NCBI GenBank assembly: GCA_023334545.1
Contig: JAADVB010000039.1
Location: 38,063 to 102,062, forward strand
Length of the DNA stretch: 64,000 nucleotides
Direction: 5' to 3'
From: Salisapilia sapeloensis
Taxonomy: Eukaryota; Oomycota; Peronosporomycetes; Peronosporales; Salisapiliaceae
Part shown: piece after piece, positions 21,860 through 30,382 of the stretch
Layout: each line of letters opens with the position of its first letter
How positions within the stretch are numbered: the first letter of the stretch is position 1
Notes under the pieces: generated by a model
What the model was told of the DNA's origin: nothing
What the model saw: the letters and a program-made list of their open reading frames with translations, nothing else
The model's database searches: none
Made by a program: the position numbers and the translations under genes

Positions 21860-23119
21860 ATGATCACCACAAGTCGGTCTTTCAGCACGATGGCAGCTGA
21901 TCTACATTTCCCGATTGCCACGCTATCTGATGAGGAAAGCCAGGCACTAGTCGACCAAGGTTACGACGAATTCACCAATCTCTTCCCTCGTATCCAGACG
22001 GCCATGGAGAAACCTTCTTCACCAGTCCATTCGAATAATAAGCAGAGACGATGGCGATGCGAACCAACATCGACGAATGAACTCATGACCATTTGCCACA
22101 AATCACACATTGATGCTTCATTAAACGAAGTCGGCTCCGTCTTCTTCGGTCCGTACATCAACCTTTGCGGTGTCTCGCAACGTGGCGCACGACCCAAGTT
22201 ACTCCACTCTCTGATTACACCAGATGACCAGTATACCATGCGAGCATGTGGTGTCTATTGGTCCATGCTCGATGGTATGCCGACGAATATCTCTCGACCA
22301 CGTGATCTCGTTTACATCGAGTACTGTGATGAGTTTGTGGACGACCACGGACGAAGAGGATGGGCAAGATGTTTCCAGTCGATTGACCACCGGAGCTGTC
22401 CATCGTTAGAAGAGTCCCATGGCATCATCCGCGCTGAGTTTGACTGCTGTGGAGTGACGTACACAGAGTGTCAAGATGGTAGTCTAGAAGTCGTGTCTTT
22501 CTACGCTGTCGATACAAAGGGAAGCACACCGAAGTGGATACAACAAATCTACGCGTCGATCTGCAATTCGAATCACCAGCAACATGCCGTCCATCTCGAA
22601 CACGTGGTCCGACTCGCTCGGTCCGTCGCGTCTCCACCTGGTGTGGACGACAAAATCCCAAGTATGTGGTCGCACGATGACTGCTATGGGTGTGGTGGCT
22701 CTCTCGCAACGTTCCGTCGGAGCCGAAAGTGTCATGTGTGCAAGGAATCTCTGTGCAAACGTTGTGCCGATATCGAATACTCTGGCGTCCAACAACTACG
22801 CGTGCTCACTGAGATCTGTATCTCGTGCGTCGATGCTTTCTTAGGAAACAGTAATGAACGAAGTGTACTATATAGTGAAAGCGCGACGAGAAGATCATCG
22901 ATGGATCTACCGAGTGCAAAGGCACTTGACGACGCCCGACATGTTGGATCCACACGTCTATCCAGGCTCCATGTAACCACGCCGAAAGAAGGCACGATTC
23001 GCCACCGATCCATGTCCATGAGTCCCAGTATGCTCCTTCAAAACGCAAGGTATACACCCCCCGAAAGTAGGAGGAAATTTGACCTGCGGTATCTGGAGGA
23101 CTTTCGTCTATCAAGTTGA
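21860..23119 (+). CDS. START-like/FYVE-like protein 3 (intronless)
   Basis: Single exon of 419 aa. The first ATG in the frame (ACCATGA, 21860) was used; Met at 21890 is an alternative. The START-like region (about 70-260) holds SRPRDLVYIEYCDEF, GRRGWARCFQSIDH and GIIRAEFDCCG. The finger (about 278-330) reads CYGCGGSLATFRRSRKCHVC, then LCKRC and CISC: FYVE-like spacing without the paired His. The C-terminus ends RRKFDLRYLEDFRLSS, like the last residues of protein 2. It differs from the two upstream paralogues in having no intron. Probable membrane-associated lipid-binding protein. Confidence 0.86.
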   Translation: MITTSRSFSTMAADLHFPIATLSDEESQALVDQGYDEFTNLFPRIQTAMEKPSSPVHSNNKQRRWRCEPTSTNELMTICHKSHIDASLNEVGSVFFGPYINLCGVSQRGARPKLLHSLITPDDQYTMRACGVYWSMLDGMPTNISRPRDLVYIEYCDEFVDDHGRRGWARCFQSIDHRSCPSLEESHGIIRAEFDCCGVTYTECQDGSLEVVSFYAVDTKGSTPKWIQQIYASICNSNHQQHAVHLEHVVRLARSVASPPGVDDKIPSMWSHDDCYGCGGSLATFRRSRKCHVCKESLCKRCADIEYSGVQQLRVLTEICISCVDAFLGNSNERSVLYSESATRRSSMDLPSAKALDDARHVGSTRLSRLHVTTPKEGTIRHRSMSMSPSMLLQNARYTPPESRRKFDLRYLEDFRLSS

Positions 23120-23312
23120 GCAAGTTTCTACGCCGAAAGTACCAAGTTGAATGTACCCTCCGGCATAGATAGTTGCTTCGTAGCTAGTTGAAGTTGATAG
23201 CGACCTTGTAAGATCGCACTAGCTCCCCATCTGTCACTGTGCAAGTAAAATAAACGATCGAAGTTGAAAACTATACTCGGATAGAACAAGTACGTGTTCC
23301 AAATCAAATCAA

Positions 23313-23555
23313 ATGGAGGGAGATGCGGAGCTATTGGAGCTAGAAGCCGAATACGAGAAGCTCCTGATGCAACAGTCCGCTCTTCAGCATGAACTTGATG
23401 CTAAAATTCACGAAATCCAAAAATTAAAGACGACGTTAAACCGATATCAAGGGTCGACGAAAGCGTCCATAAAGGACAAGAGATGCAAGGCAAAGGAGTG
23501 CAAAAGACAAGACCAAGATACTCTTTGTTCACACTGTCTTCCAGGTCATAAATAA
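23313..23555 (+). CDS. Small coiled-coil protein with Cys-rich tail
   Basis: An 80-codon ORF with good start context. Residues 5-45 form heptads (ELLELEAEYEKLLMQQSAL) predicting a coiled coil; the tail is basic and holds CKAKECKRQ and CSHC, which could bind zinc together. No family recognised. It is isolated between two genes and unspliced. Codon content resembles the neighbours, so it is probably real but unproven. Confidence 0.45.
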   Translation: MEGDAELLELEAEYEKLLMQQSALQHELDAKIHEIQKLKTTLNRYQGSTKASIKDKRCKAKECKRQDQDTLCSHCLPGHK

Positions 23556-23682
23556 AAGAGAAAAGAAAGTTGAAAAGAAAAAAAGTAAAGAACTTGACCA
23601 TTGGCGTTTGCTACGGCGTCCCTACTTTCGGATCCACTTTTCCATGCCCAACTCTCCACACGATCGATCCAATCTCTTGGAA

Positions 23683-25116
23683 TCACATGGATCCACCTGG
23701 AGACATGCTCAAGTGGTTTCCATTCGGAGGTGGCATATGCTACCATCGGCATCAGTAATTTACATTATCTCTAGCTAGAGTAGAAATCGTACCTGATACG
23801 CACGCTGCGAAGCATAGCGACGATTCATCGCTTCGTGGTCCTCGGGTTTCGTAAAGTCCGTCAGATTCTCTTCTTGGGGGCTGCGGCCATACCCGTGCTG
23901 ATACCCCTGCGGCATCTGTCCATGCTGCCCGCCGTAGCCATAGCTGCCGTAGCCTGCATACGCGCCATGCTGGTACTGCTGCGGGTAATAACCTCCATAT
24001 CCGTAATAGTTATGGTAACCGTACTGACCAGCATACTGGTTGTAGTACGCGCCAGTGCTATTGACTCGAGCGGCCGCGGACCTGCCCCACGCACATCGCA
24101 CCTTGACGTTCCCGATCATCGCGCCGTTCATCTGGGCAATCGCCATCTCCGCTGACTCGCGCGTGGCATACTGGACGAAGCCACAGCCACGTCCAGGAGG
24201 CACCTTAATGGACAGAATGTCGCCAAAGCCAGCGAAGCGAGATCGGAGGTCTTCCTCCGTCGTGGTGGCTTCCAAGCCTCCGATAAAGACAGTCGTGTTC
24301 ACGCTGTCCTCCTCTACCTGTCCGAACTGTCCTTGCTGCGCCTGACGCTGCTTCGCCTGACGGTCCGTCGCGACACATACGCGCATCGGACGTGAGGAAC
24401 AATAGACACCGTTCATGGTCTGCAATGCCTGATCTGCCTCCTCCTTAACGCCAAAGCGGACAAAGCCAAAGCCCTTGGGCATGCGCGTGACGGGGTCCAT
24501 GACGACTTTCGCGCCACGGACGCTTGGGAATCGAGCCGAAAAGGTGCTCATGAGCAACTCGTCATTGACGTCGGCAGCAAGATCACCGACAAAGATTGAG
24601 TGGTCGTCCGAGGCTTCCGTGCGTCGACCTCCGCCCCAGTTTAATCGGAAACGCTGCATCGTATTGGCTACAGAACGGATGAATGCTTGCGTTTATAAGA
24701 TCAAGGACGGATATATCGTACGGATAGGTTGGCCGTTATACGCTTCAAGGACTTGCTGCGCCACTCGCTGCGTCTGGAACTCGAGGAATCCATATCCGGC
24801 CGGGTATCCCGTCACTTTATCACGGATGATTTTTACTGTCGGTTGTTCCGCTACAAGTAGATAAAACGATGAGCAACTAATTACGTATATAAAAAGTAGA
24901 CATGTATAGCTGCTATATCATCACGATAGTAGGTACGTTCAAAGCGCATGAGCTAGTAAAACGTGGATGGATCGGGGGGATCTCGATAGCCAGTGTAAAG
25001 AAGAGATCAAGAATTGATAACGTACTGCAGTTGGCGAAGAGGGAACTGATGAAGGCTTCGTCCCAGTTCATCTGGACGTCGCCAATCCATAGTGTCTTAA
25101 GGTCCGCCGTCTCCAT
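23683..25116 (-). CDS. RNA-binding protein with three RRMs, RBP45/Nam8/SECp43 type (4 exons)
   Basis: Exons 25026-25116, 24722-24850, 23793-24667 and 23683-23739 join to 383 aa. RRM1 is split over three exons: KTLWIGDVQMNWDEAF (RNP2), then GYPAGYGFLEF (RNP1), ending with the family tag NGQPIPNTMQRFRLNWG. RRM2 has SIFVGDLAADVND and KGFGFVRF; RRM3 has TTVFIGGLEATTTEEDL and GCGFVQY. The tail is Gly/Tyr/Gln-rich (YGYHNYYGYGGYYPQQY) and likely disordered, promoting RNA-granule assembly. The last exon codes 18 residues (HMPPPNGNHLSMSPGGSM). Relatives act in splicing or mRNA stability in nucleus and cytoplasm. If the last intron were retained the protein would end RAYQVRFLL. Confidence 0.9.
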
Positions 25117-25541
25117 GCCGAATAAATGCTACTGAATGTCCCTGCGGTTGGTCCGAAGGAAGAAACGAGCTTTGGAACGTGCTGCCGAGGGTGGCGTTAC
25201 AGTGAAATAGCTGCTACGCCATGTTAAGAACATCATCTTGAAAAGACGGAAGCGCAAACACGACAGACACGACGTTTCGATCGGAAAAACGATAGCTAGA
25301 GGCCTTTTGGACACGGGATAGACTACATTCAATGTGTTACGTTGGTAGATAGACTTTTGTCGTAGACATCAACAGAGGTAGAGCAAGTACTTCAATAGAA
25401 CTTCAAAATTTAAACACGATCAGATGATTTGTCACCTCTTCCGCGAACGATGAGGAGCGTCAGTACCGCTTCCTACCTCTGCTACACGCAGAGCACGGTG
25501 GTTTATTTTTACCTTTTCTATTCCTGTCTCAAGGGCGTATC
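25117..25541. other. Divergent promoter region
   Basis: 425 bp between the divergent RNA-binding protein and acyltransferase genes. A minus-strand ORF (25129-25332) has no features. Nothing else recognised. Confidence 0.5.
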
Positions 25542-26779
25542 ATGTTTAAGCATGCCATTGATAATCTTTGGGGTCCGTCTTCCGAGTCACGCGGTGACGA
25601 TTTTCCATTGACACCGCAGATGACGTCGAACACGGTTGTGCCGTTCACAGAGGTACGAGACCTTGAGAATGGTGAAGCCAATGGGGATTGTGTGACGGCG
25701 CAGGAAGCTTCTATTCGCCAAGCTTTGGACGCCATTAAACAATCTCAGGCAGGAGAGCGACTCGACAGATCCCTTGAAAAGCAGCTCGATCCCTTTAAAG
25801 CTTTTTTCCAATTGACGCGTCTATACAGGCCGATTGGTCTTGGACATGTCCTACTGTTTCTATACTCTCCTTTTGGTCTCATCCTCATGAGTATCCGTAT
25901 CTTCTTCGTCATACTCCTTGCTCTGATTATCCCGCAGATTCTATCGGAGAAACAAATGGACCGTTGGCTATATCGAATGGTGGCATGCATCACAGGGACG
26001 ATTGTCCGAGTGAATAATCGAGAGAGGTGGGACGAAGATGCTAGTATCATCGTCTCCAATCACATTAGCGAATTTGATGCACTAGCGTTAAGAGCGTTGT
26101 CACCGTGCTACATCCTCGGATACGAGTTCTATAAACGCATCCTTCTCTTCCGACTACTTGGAGACAAAAGTGGACTCATCTACGTCCCATACGCATCTAG
26201 AAGTCAAGGTGGAGAAGCAGGTAGGAACCAACTACGACAGCTCATCACCGATACACTTGCAAAAGGAGACAAGAAGCTCGCTGCCTTCCCAGAAGTAAGT
26301 TTATCATCTCCATGCTTTTGTCGCCGACGCTTAGTGCATCATTTGTAGGGAGGACTGACGAACGGGAGGAATGGACTGCTTCAGTACCATAAATTCCTCT
26401 TTTCACTCGAGAAAAAGGTGCAACCGATAGCTCTACGTGCTTCCGACGGACCATTCGTACGTCTCTTCAATAACTTATGTTGTTACCACCAACTTTAATA
26501 GTAACATGCTGTGAGTAGCCTGTGAATATCAATGATGAGACTAGCACATTCACTGCGAATGTCTTATGGTACTTCTTCGTACCATGGCATACCTTTCGCA
26601 TCGACGTTTTGGCCGCGACGACGATGCAGCCAGAAGAAAACGACCTTGATTTTGCTCAGCGAGTGATGCGCACCACAGCTCAAGCACTTGATCACGAGGC
26701 AACACCGTTCTTGTACAGAGATAAGATCACTCTGACACGGTACTTTAACGGCCTTCCTTCGAAAGGGAGGAAGCGATAA
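25542..26779 (+). CDS. PlsC-type lysophospholipid acyltransferase, AUP1/LPCAT-like (3 exons)
   Basis: Exons 25542-26294, 26349-26456 and 26519-26779 give 373 aa. After an 85-residue soluble N-terminus a hydrophobic hairpin (about 100-130, LGHVLLFLYSPFGLILMSIR and following) anchors the enzyme in the ER or on lipid droplets. Motif I NHISEFD (NHx4D, catalytic His/Asp) is at about 170, and motif III is FPEGGLTNGR, split by intron 1 after Glu. Together these define the LPLAT superfamily, which transfers acyl chains from acyl-CoA to lysophospholipids. The FPEG(G)xTN form resembles LPCAT and AUP1 rather than bacterial PlsC. No EF-hands or CUE domain are seen. The exact acceptor lipid cannot be told. 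Confidence 0.88.
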
Positions 26780-26829
26780 GTCAAAAACATCGCTTTTGTT
26801 CATACCACTCGTTCATTTATCTCATGAAT

Positions 26830-29310
26830 TTAATCTCCCACTCTGTCGTACGTGCCCGGACCTGGTGTCGGTCCTTTAGCTTGTAGAAGTCGCCACGAGA
26901 CTAGTTTAGAGAACTCAAAGTGATCTCCCATGTGCGCTCGAGGTGGCTTTGGAAAAGTCAAAGTACACTTTTCAGGATAAATAGGACTTTGAGCCTCCGA
27001 GACCTTGGCAGGTGGTAGACGGTCGGCAACAGAAGATCCGAAAGCGACGTTCTCAGGAAACTCTACGGGCTGTATTGCTCCTGCTTCGTGATGATGGGGA
27101 GTAGTGGCAGGTCGTGGTGCTGGCACATTTACGTCCAACACTGGGCGAGGCTTGGCAATGGCCAACGTCCGTCCAAACGCGCTTGCTACCGTCTTTCGCC
27201 TTGGTGGAGCTGTTATCGGTGGTATGGGAGCACAAGACTGTGATCGTACCTGGACAATTGTCGACGGACATCTACTTTCGCTTTCCTTTTTCAATGGAAA
27301 TCTCGCTGCCATACCAAACTTATAACTTGCAGATTGGTTCGACACGGGTGCACTGCGCTTGGCCACCCACGCATCATATCCATGGACATTTGGACGACTT
27401 GGACACATTGACTCGCTTCTTCCATCGCTATTAGCAACGGAGTTCGCTTGCTTTTTGCTTTGTAAAAGACATGCTTGTGCATTATTGTGTGGAGTGCGAT
27501 GTTTTCTGTTCGCGTTTTTCGTTTGAGAAAGAAGATTTCGGCGGAAGAGCTCTTCGCGTGGTATTTTGATCTTATAGGAGCGCATAAAGGAGAGGTATTT
27601 AGCTTCTTTCGACGGAAGATCATTCACATTAATCTCGTTGCGCGACGTGTCCATTTGATTGTCGTGAGTCGATTGTTGATTCCCTTCGGTATCACCATCC
27701 TGATGAGATAAAGTCTCATCGAATAGATGAAGCGATGAAGCGTGGTGATCCAACTCAATTGATTTGGCTGCATATACGAGGACACTGAAATTATCGCTCA
27801 TCGCAATGTGAACTAACGACTCTCTCGTAGGAGTAGTAACCTCTATGGTAGATTGGTGTTCGACGTCATAGGCTTTGACCTTTTGGGTTGACTTTGGCCA
27901 ACGCAGAGAGTATATAGTACTAGTGGCTGGTTTTAAAATGGGTGTTAAGCTGCCTGAAGTACCACCGTCAAGTTTATGACTTTCATTTTGGCCCCAGACA
28001 TACATCGTCCGATCATCCGCAAGCGCTATACAAGAATCTCCTGCAGAGTGTATCGCAGTGACGCGAAAATGGTGCTGAAGAAGGAAGAGCATATCCGTGG
28101 CGGATGTGTTGCTTTCGCCAATGGATTCACATGATTCGGTATTGGCATGACTGGGAGCATTCGAGTCATTTTCGAGATGTACTTCTTGCGGCTCAGAAGT
28201 GTTTGTAGTAGATGCCAAGCCAAGCTGTCCTTCCATTCCTCTCCCCCACGCATACACAGAGCCGTTTCGACCGAAAGCAATCGTATGCCTGCTACCACAT
28301 TGGACGGTGGCAACCGGATTCTGCTCGTTGAAGAACTCTACTCGACGAGGTTTCAATTCGCTTTGGTTACTACCATGACCTAGTTGCCCATCACGACCGT
28401 CTCCCCATAGAAAGAGTTCACCAGTTGAAGCCACTGCCGCACTATGTGACCTACCGGCATGAATATAAAGAATATGAGGTATCGTAGCAGCAGCATATAC
28501 TGTCTGAAACTCGGTCAGCAATGCTCCTGTGAACTTATCGCATTCGTTTCCAACACCCAGTCGTCCATTCATGTTATCTCCAAAAGCGACGACGCGGTTG
28601 CGACCTGATCTTCCACCTGCATTTGGCTGAGATACGATCGTTAATGTATGCCGATCACCACAGCTAATATCAAGGAAGAATACTGTGTCATCGACTTCTT
28701 TCTCACCATCATGCAGAGTAGCAACGGATGTTGATTGCCTCTCTTTCGACGTATAATCTTCGAGAGAGCTAGTTGGAAGTCTAGAATGATGACGCTGAGA
28801 ATCAATAGGATTGACTTCAAGTGCACTAAAGTCTCCCCAATGCATGACCACAGGTATAGGCTGAAATTGGCATTTTTCATTCCCAGTCCCCAATCTACCA
28901 TAAGATCCTCTTCCGAACATGAACAATTCACCGTTTTCAAGTACGAAGCCTCCATGTTGGCTTCCACTCGAAACACGCTTGACTTGTCGCATTGGCGTGA
29001 AGGTTACCGGTCGTGGAAGCCATTGAACGGTTGTGTGCCCAAGTCCAAGTTGGCCGTAATTGTTATGTCCGAACGTATAGCATTGACCGTGGGAGGTAAG
29101 GATGCAAATCCAATCATTCCCACACGAGATATCCGTGATTTCAGAATATAAATGGAGAACCATTTCAGACATGGCGAGATGTGATCGACGAAGTTTCGGC
29201 ACAAGGCCGGGAAGATCACCAACTATTGTAAGCACATATGTGTGACTTGAGGGTCGTAGGATACGCTTCGGCTTAGAAACATTCTCGTCAATATCATCGT
29301 CATCATTCAT
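26830..29310 (-). CDS. RCC1-repeat protein with C-terminal PGPGTY motif
   Basis: Single exon, 826 aa. At least six RCC1-like blades lie at about 60-460, seen as GHNNYGQLGLGH, GRGSYGRLGTGN, GDNMNGRLGVGN, GDGRDGQLGHGS, GRGMEGQLGLAS and GQNESHKLDGG, forming a seven-bladed propeller or most of one. Residues 480-780 are low-complexity and basic. The extreme C-terminus reads GPTPGPGTYD, the hallmark of SHIPPO/STPG repeats of ciliary and microtubule proteins. RCC1 propellers serve as guanine-exchange or scaffold modules; here a role at flagella or microtubules is inferred from the PGPGTY motif, fitting the flagellate zoospores of oomycetes. No kinase, F-box or HECT domain is present. Confidence 0.87.
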   Translation of the reverse strand: MNDDDDIDENVSKPKRILRPSSHTYVLTIVGDLPGLVPKLRRSHLAMSEMVLHLYSEITDISCGNDWICILTSHGQCYTFGHNNYGQLGLGHTTVQWLPRPVTFTPMRQVKRVSSGSQHGGFVLENGELFMFGRGSYGRLGTGNEKCQFQPIPVVMHWGDFSALEVNPIDSQRHHSRLPTSSLEDYTSKERQSTSVATLHDGEKEVDDTVFFLDISCGDRHTLTIVSQPNAGGRSGRNRVVAFGDNMNGRLGVGNECDKFTGALLTEFQTVYAAATIPHILYIHAGRSHSAAVASTGELFLWGDGRDGQLGHGSNQSELKPRRVEFFNEQNPVATVQCGSRHTIAFGRNGSVYAWGRGMEGQLGLASTTNTSEPQEVHLENDSNAPSHANTESCESIGESNTSATDMLFLLQHHFRVTAIHSAGDSCIALADDRTMYVWGQNESHKLDGGTSGSLTPILKPATSTIYSLRWPKSTQKVKAYDVEHQSTIEVTTPTRESLVHIAMSDNFSVLVYAAKSIELDHHASSLHLFDETLSHQDGDTEGNQQSTHDNQMDTSRNEINVNDLPSKEAKYLSFMRSYKIKIPREELFRRNLLSQTKNANRKHRTPHNNAQACLLQSKKQANSVANSDGRSESMCPSRPNVHGYDAWVAKRSAPVSNQSASYKFGMAARFPLKKESESRCPSTIVQVRSQSCAPIPPITAPPRRKTVASAFGRTLAIAKPRPVLDVNVPAPRPATTPHHHEAGAIQPVEFPENVAFGSSVADRLPPAKVSEAQSPIYPEKCTLTFPKPPRAHMGDHFEFSKLVSWRLLQAKGPTPGPGTYDRVGD

Positions 29311-29771
29311 CCTTCGATGAGCTGCTAATGTAAAAAGTATTTATAGATGGACGATTAGTTCTAGGTAGCTCAGACTTAGGTCACCTACGCCAACGCCACA
29401 GCATCATGTAAGGACTCAACACAGCAACAATCCATTCTCACGATGCCTCGAACACTTCTCACGTGCACATGGACAAGTCCTGGTCCAAATATTCACTCGA
29501 TTAAACGTTTCCTGATTTATACATGAGTAAGAAGCTCGTTCTCTAGTCAGTTTAGCATGCGTACTCCTACAAATGTGTATGAAAAGAATGATTCTCTTGT
29601 TTATGATCCATTACGAGAGATAAATTCTTTTACTCCGTTGCGATGTATTCCTGGAATGCTTAGCGGAAGAAAAATATACAAAAAGTAGCAAAGAGATCAC
29701 ATGATGTTCAGCTATATATGTTGACCGATCCTCCACGTAGACTCTCCAAACGTAGTTGATGCAAGGACGGT
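29311..29771. other. Intergenic
   Basis: 461 bp between the RCC1 gene start and the Kazal gene stop; promoter of the former and 3' region of the latter. No motif of note recognised. Confidence 0.5.
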
Positions 29772-30212
29772 CTACAGCATGACCACAACTGCTGCTCCTG
29801 CCGCCGTCGCAAGCGCCGCTGAAAACGTGGTCGAAGCCGCTCCATCGCCGGAAGAACCGTCGTCCTTGCTCTCTTCCGGGCACTTGCCCTTGGAAACCTG
29901 CTTTAAGTCCTCGTTACTGCACACAGCGTTCTTCAATCGGCACCCGTTATCGTACGTCTTTCCGTCCGAACCACAGATATAGTCGATCGTTGTTGGGCAT
30001 CGCGACGTGCATCCGCCCGGTTTCACTCCACCATCATTGTCTCCAGCGCTTCCGGTCGTACTGCCACTTCCAGTCATCTCGTCACCGCCCGCGGTACTCT
30101 CGCTCCCGGTCATCCCAGATGACTCCGTCGTGCCACTCGCAGACGCTTCTTGAGCGACGCAGGTCGAAGCGAGCATCGCGATGGCTAGGACAATGACTTG
30201 AAATACTTTCAT
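29772..30212 (-). CDS. Secreted Kazal-type serine protease inhibitor, probably GPI-anchored
   Basis: Intronless, 146 aa. A signal peptide is clear (KVFQVIVLAIAMLASTCVA, cut near residue 20). A Ser/Thr/Gly-rich spacer (21-62) that may be O-glycosylated precedes one Kazal domain at about 66-112, with six Cys in the canonical order around YICGSDGKTYDNGC. The P1 residue, second after Cys2, would be Thr. The last 20 residues are small and hydrophobic (FSAALATAAGAAVVVML) after a GDGAAS stretch, as in a GPI-attachment signal. Oomycete Kazal inhibitors (EPI family) are known to block host or self serine proteases outside the cell; this one would stay on the cell surface. Target unknown. Confidence 0.9.
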   Translation of the reverse strand: MKVFQVIVLAIAMLASTCVAQEASASGTTESSGMTGSESTAGGDEMTGSGSTTGSAGDNDGGVKPGGCTSRCPTTIDYICGSDGKTYDNGCRLKNAVCSNEDLKQVSKGKCPEESKDDGSSGDGAASTTFSAALATAAGAAVVVML

Positions 30213-30382
30213 TCTTCTTCACGTAAGGTAGTACTAGCAGTAGTAGGAAATTTGGACTTTAAAAAGCATGCACGTCGACTATTTTGGACGGATGTTCCGA
30301 TCAGACGACCGAACGGACGAAAGGTACTGTGAAAGGGTATTTGGAGACCTTGTCGGTGGTTTTATTCGAAAGATTGATCCTG

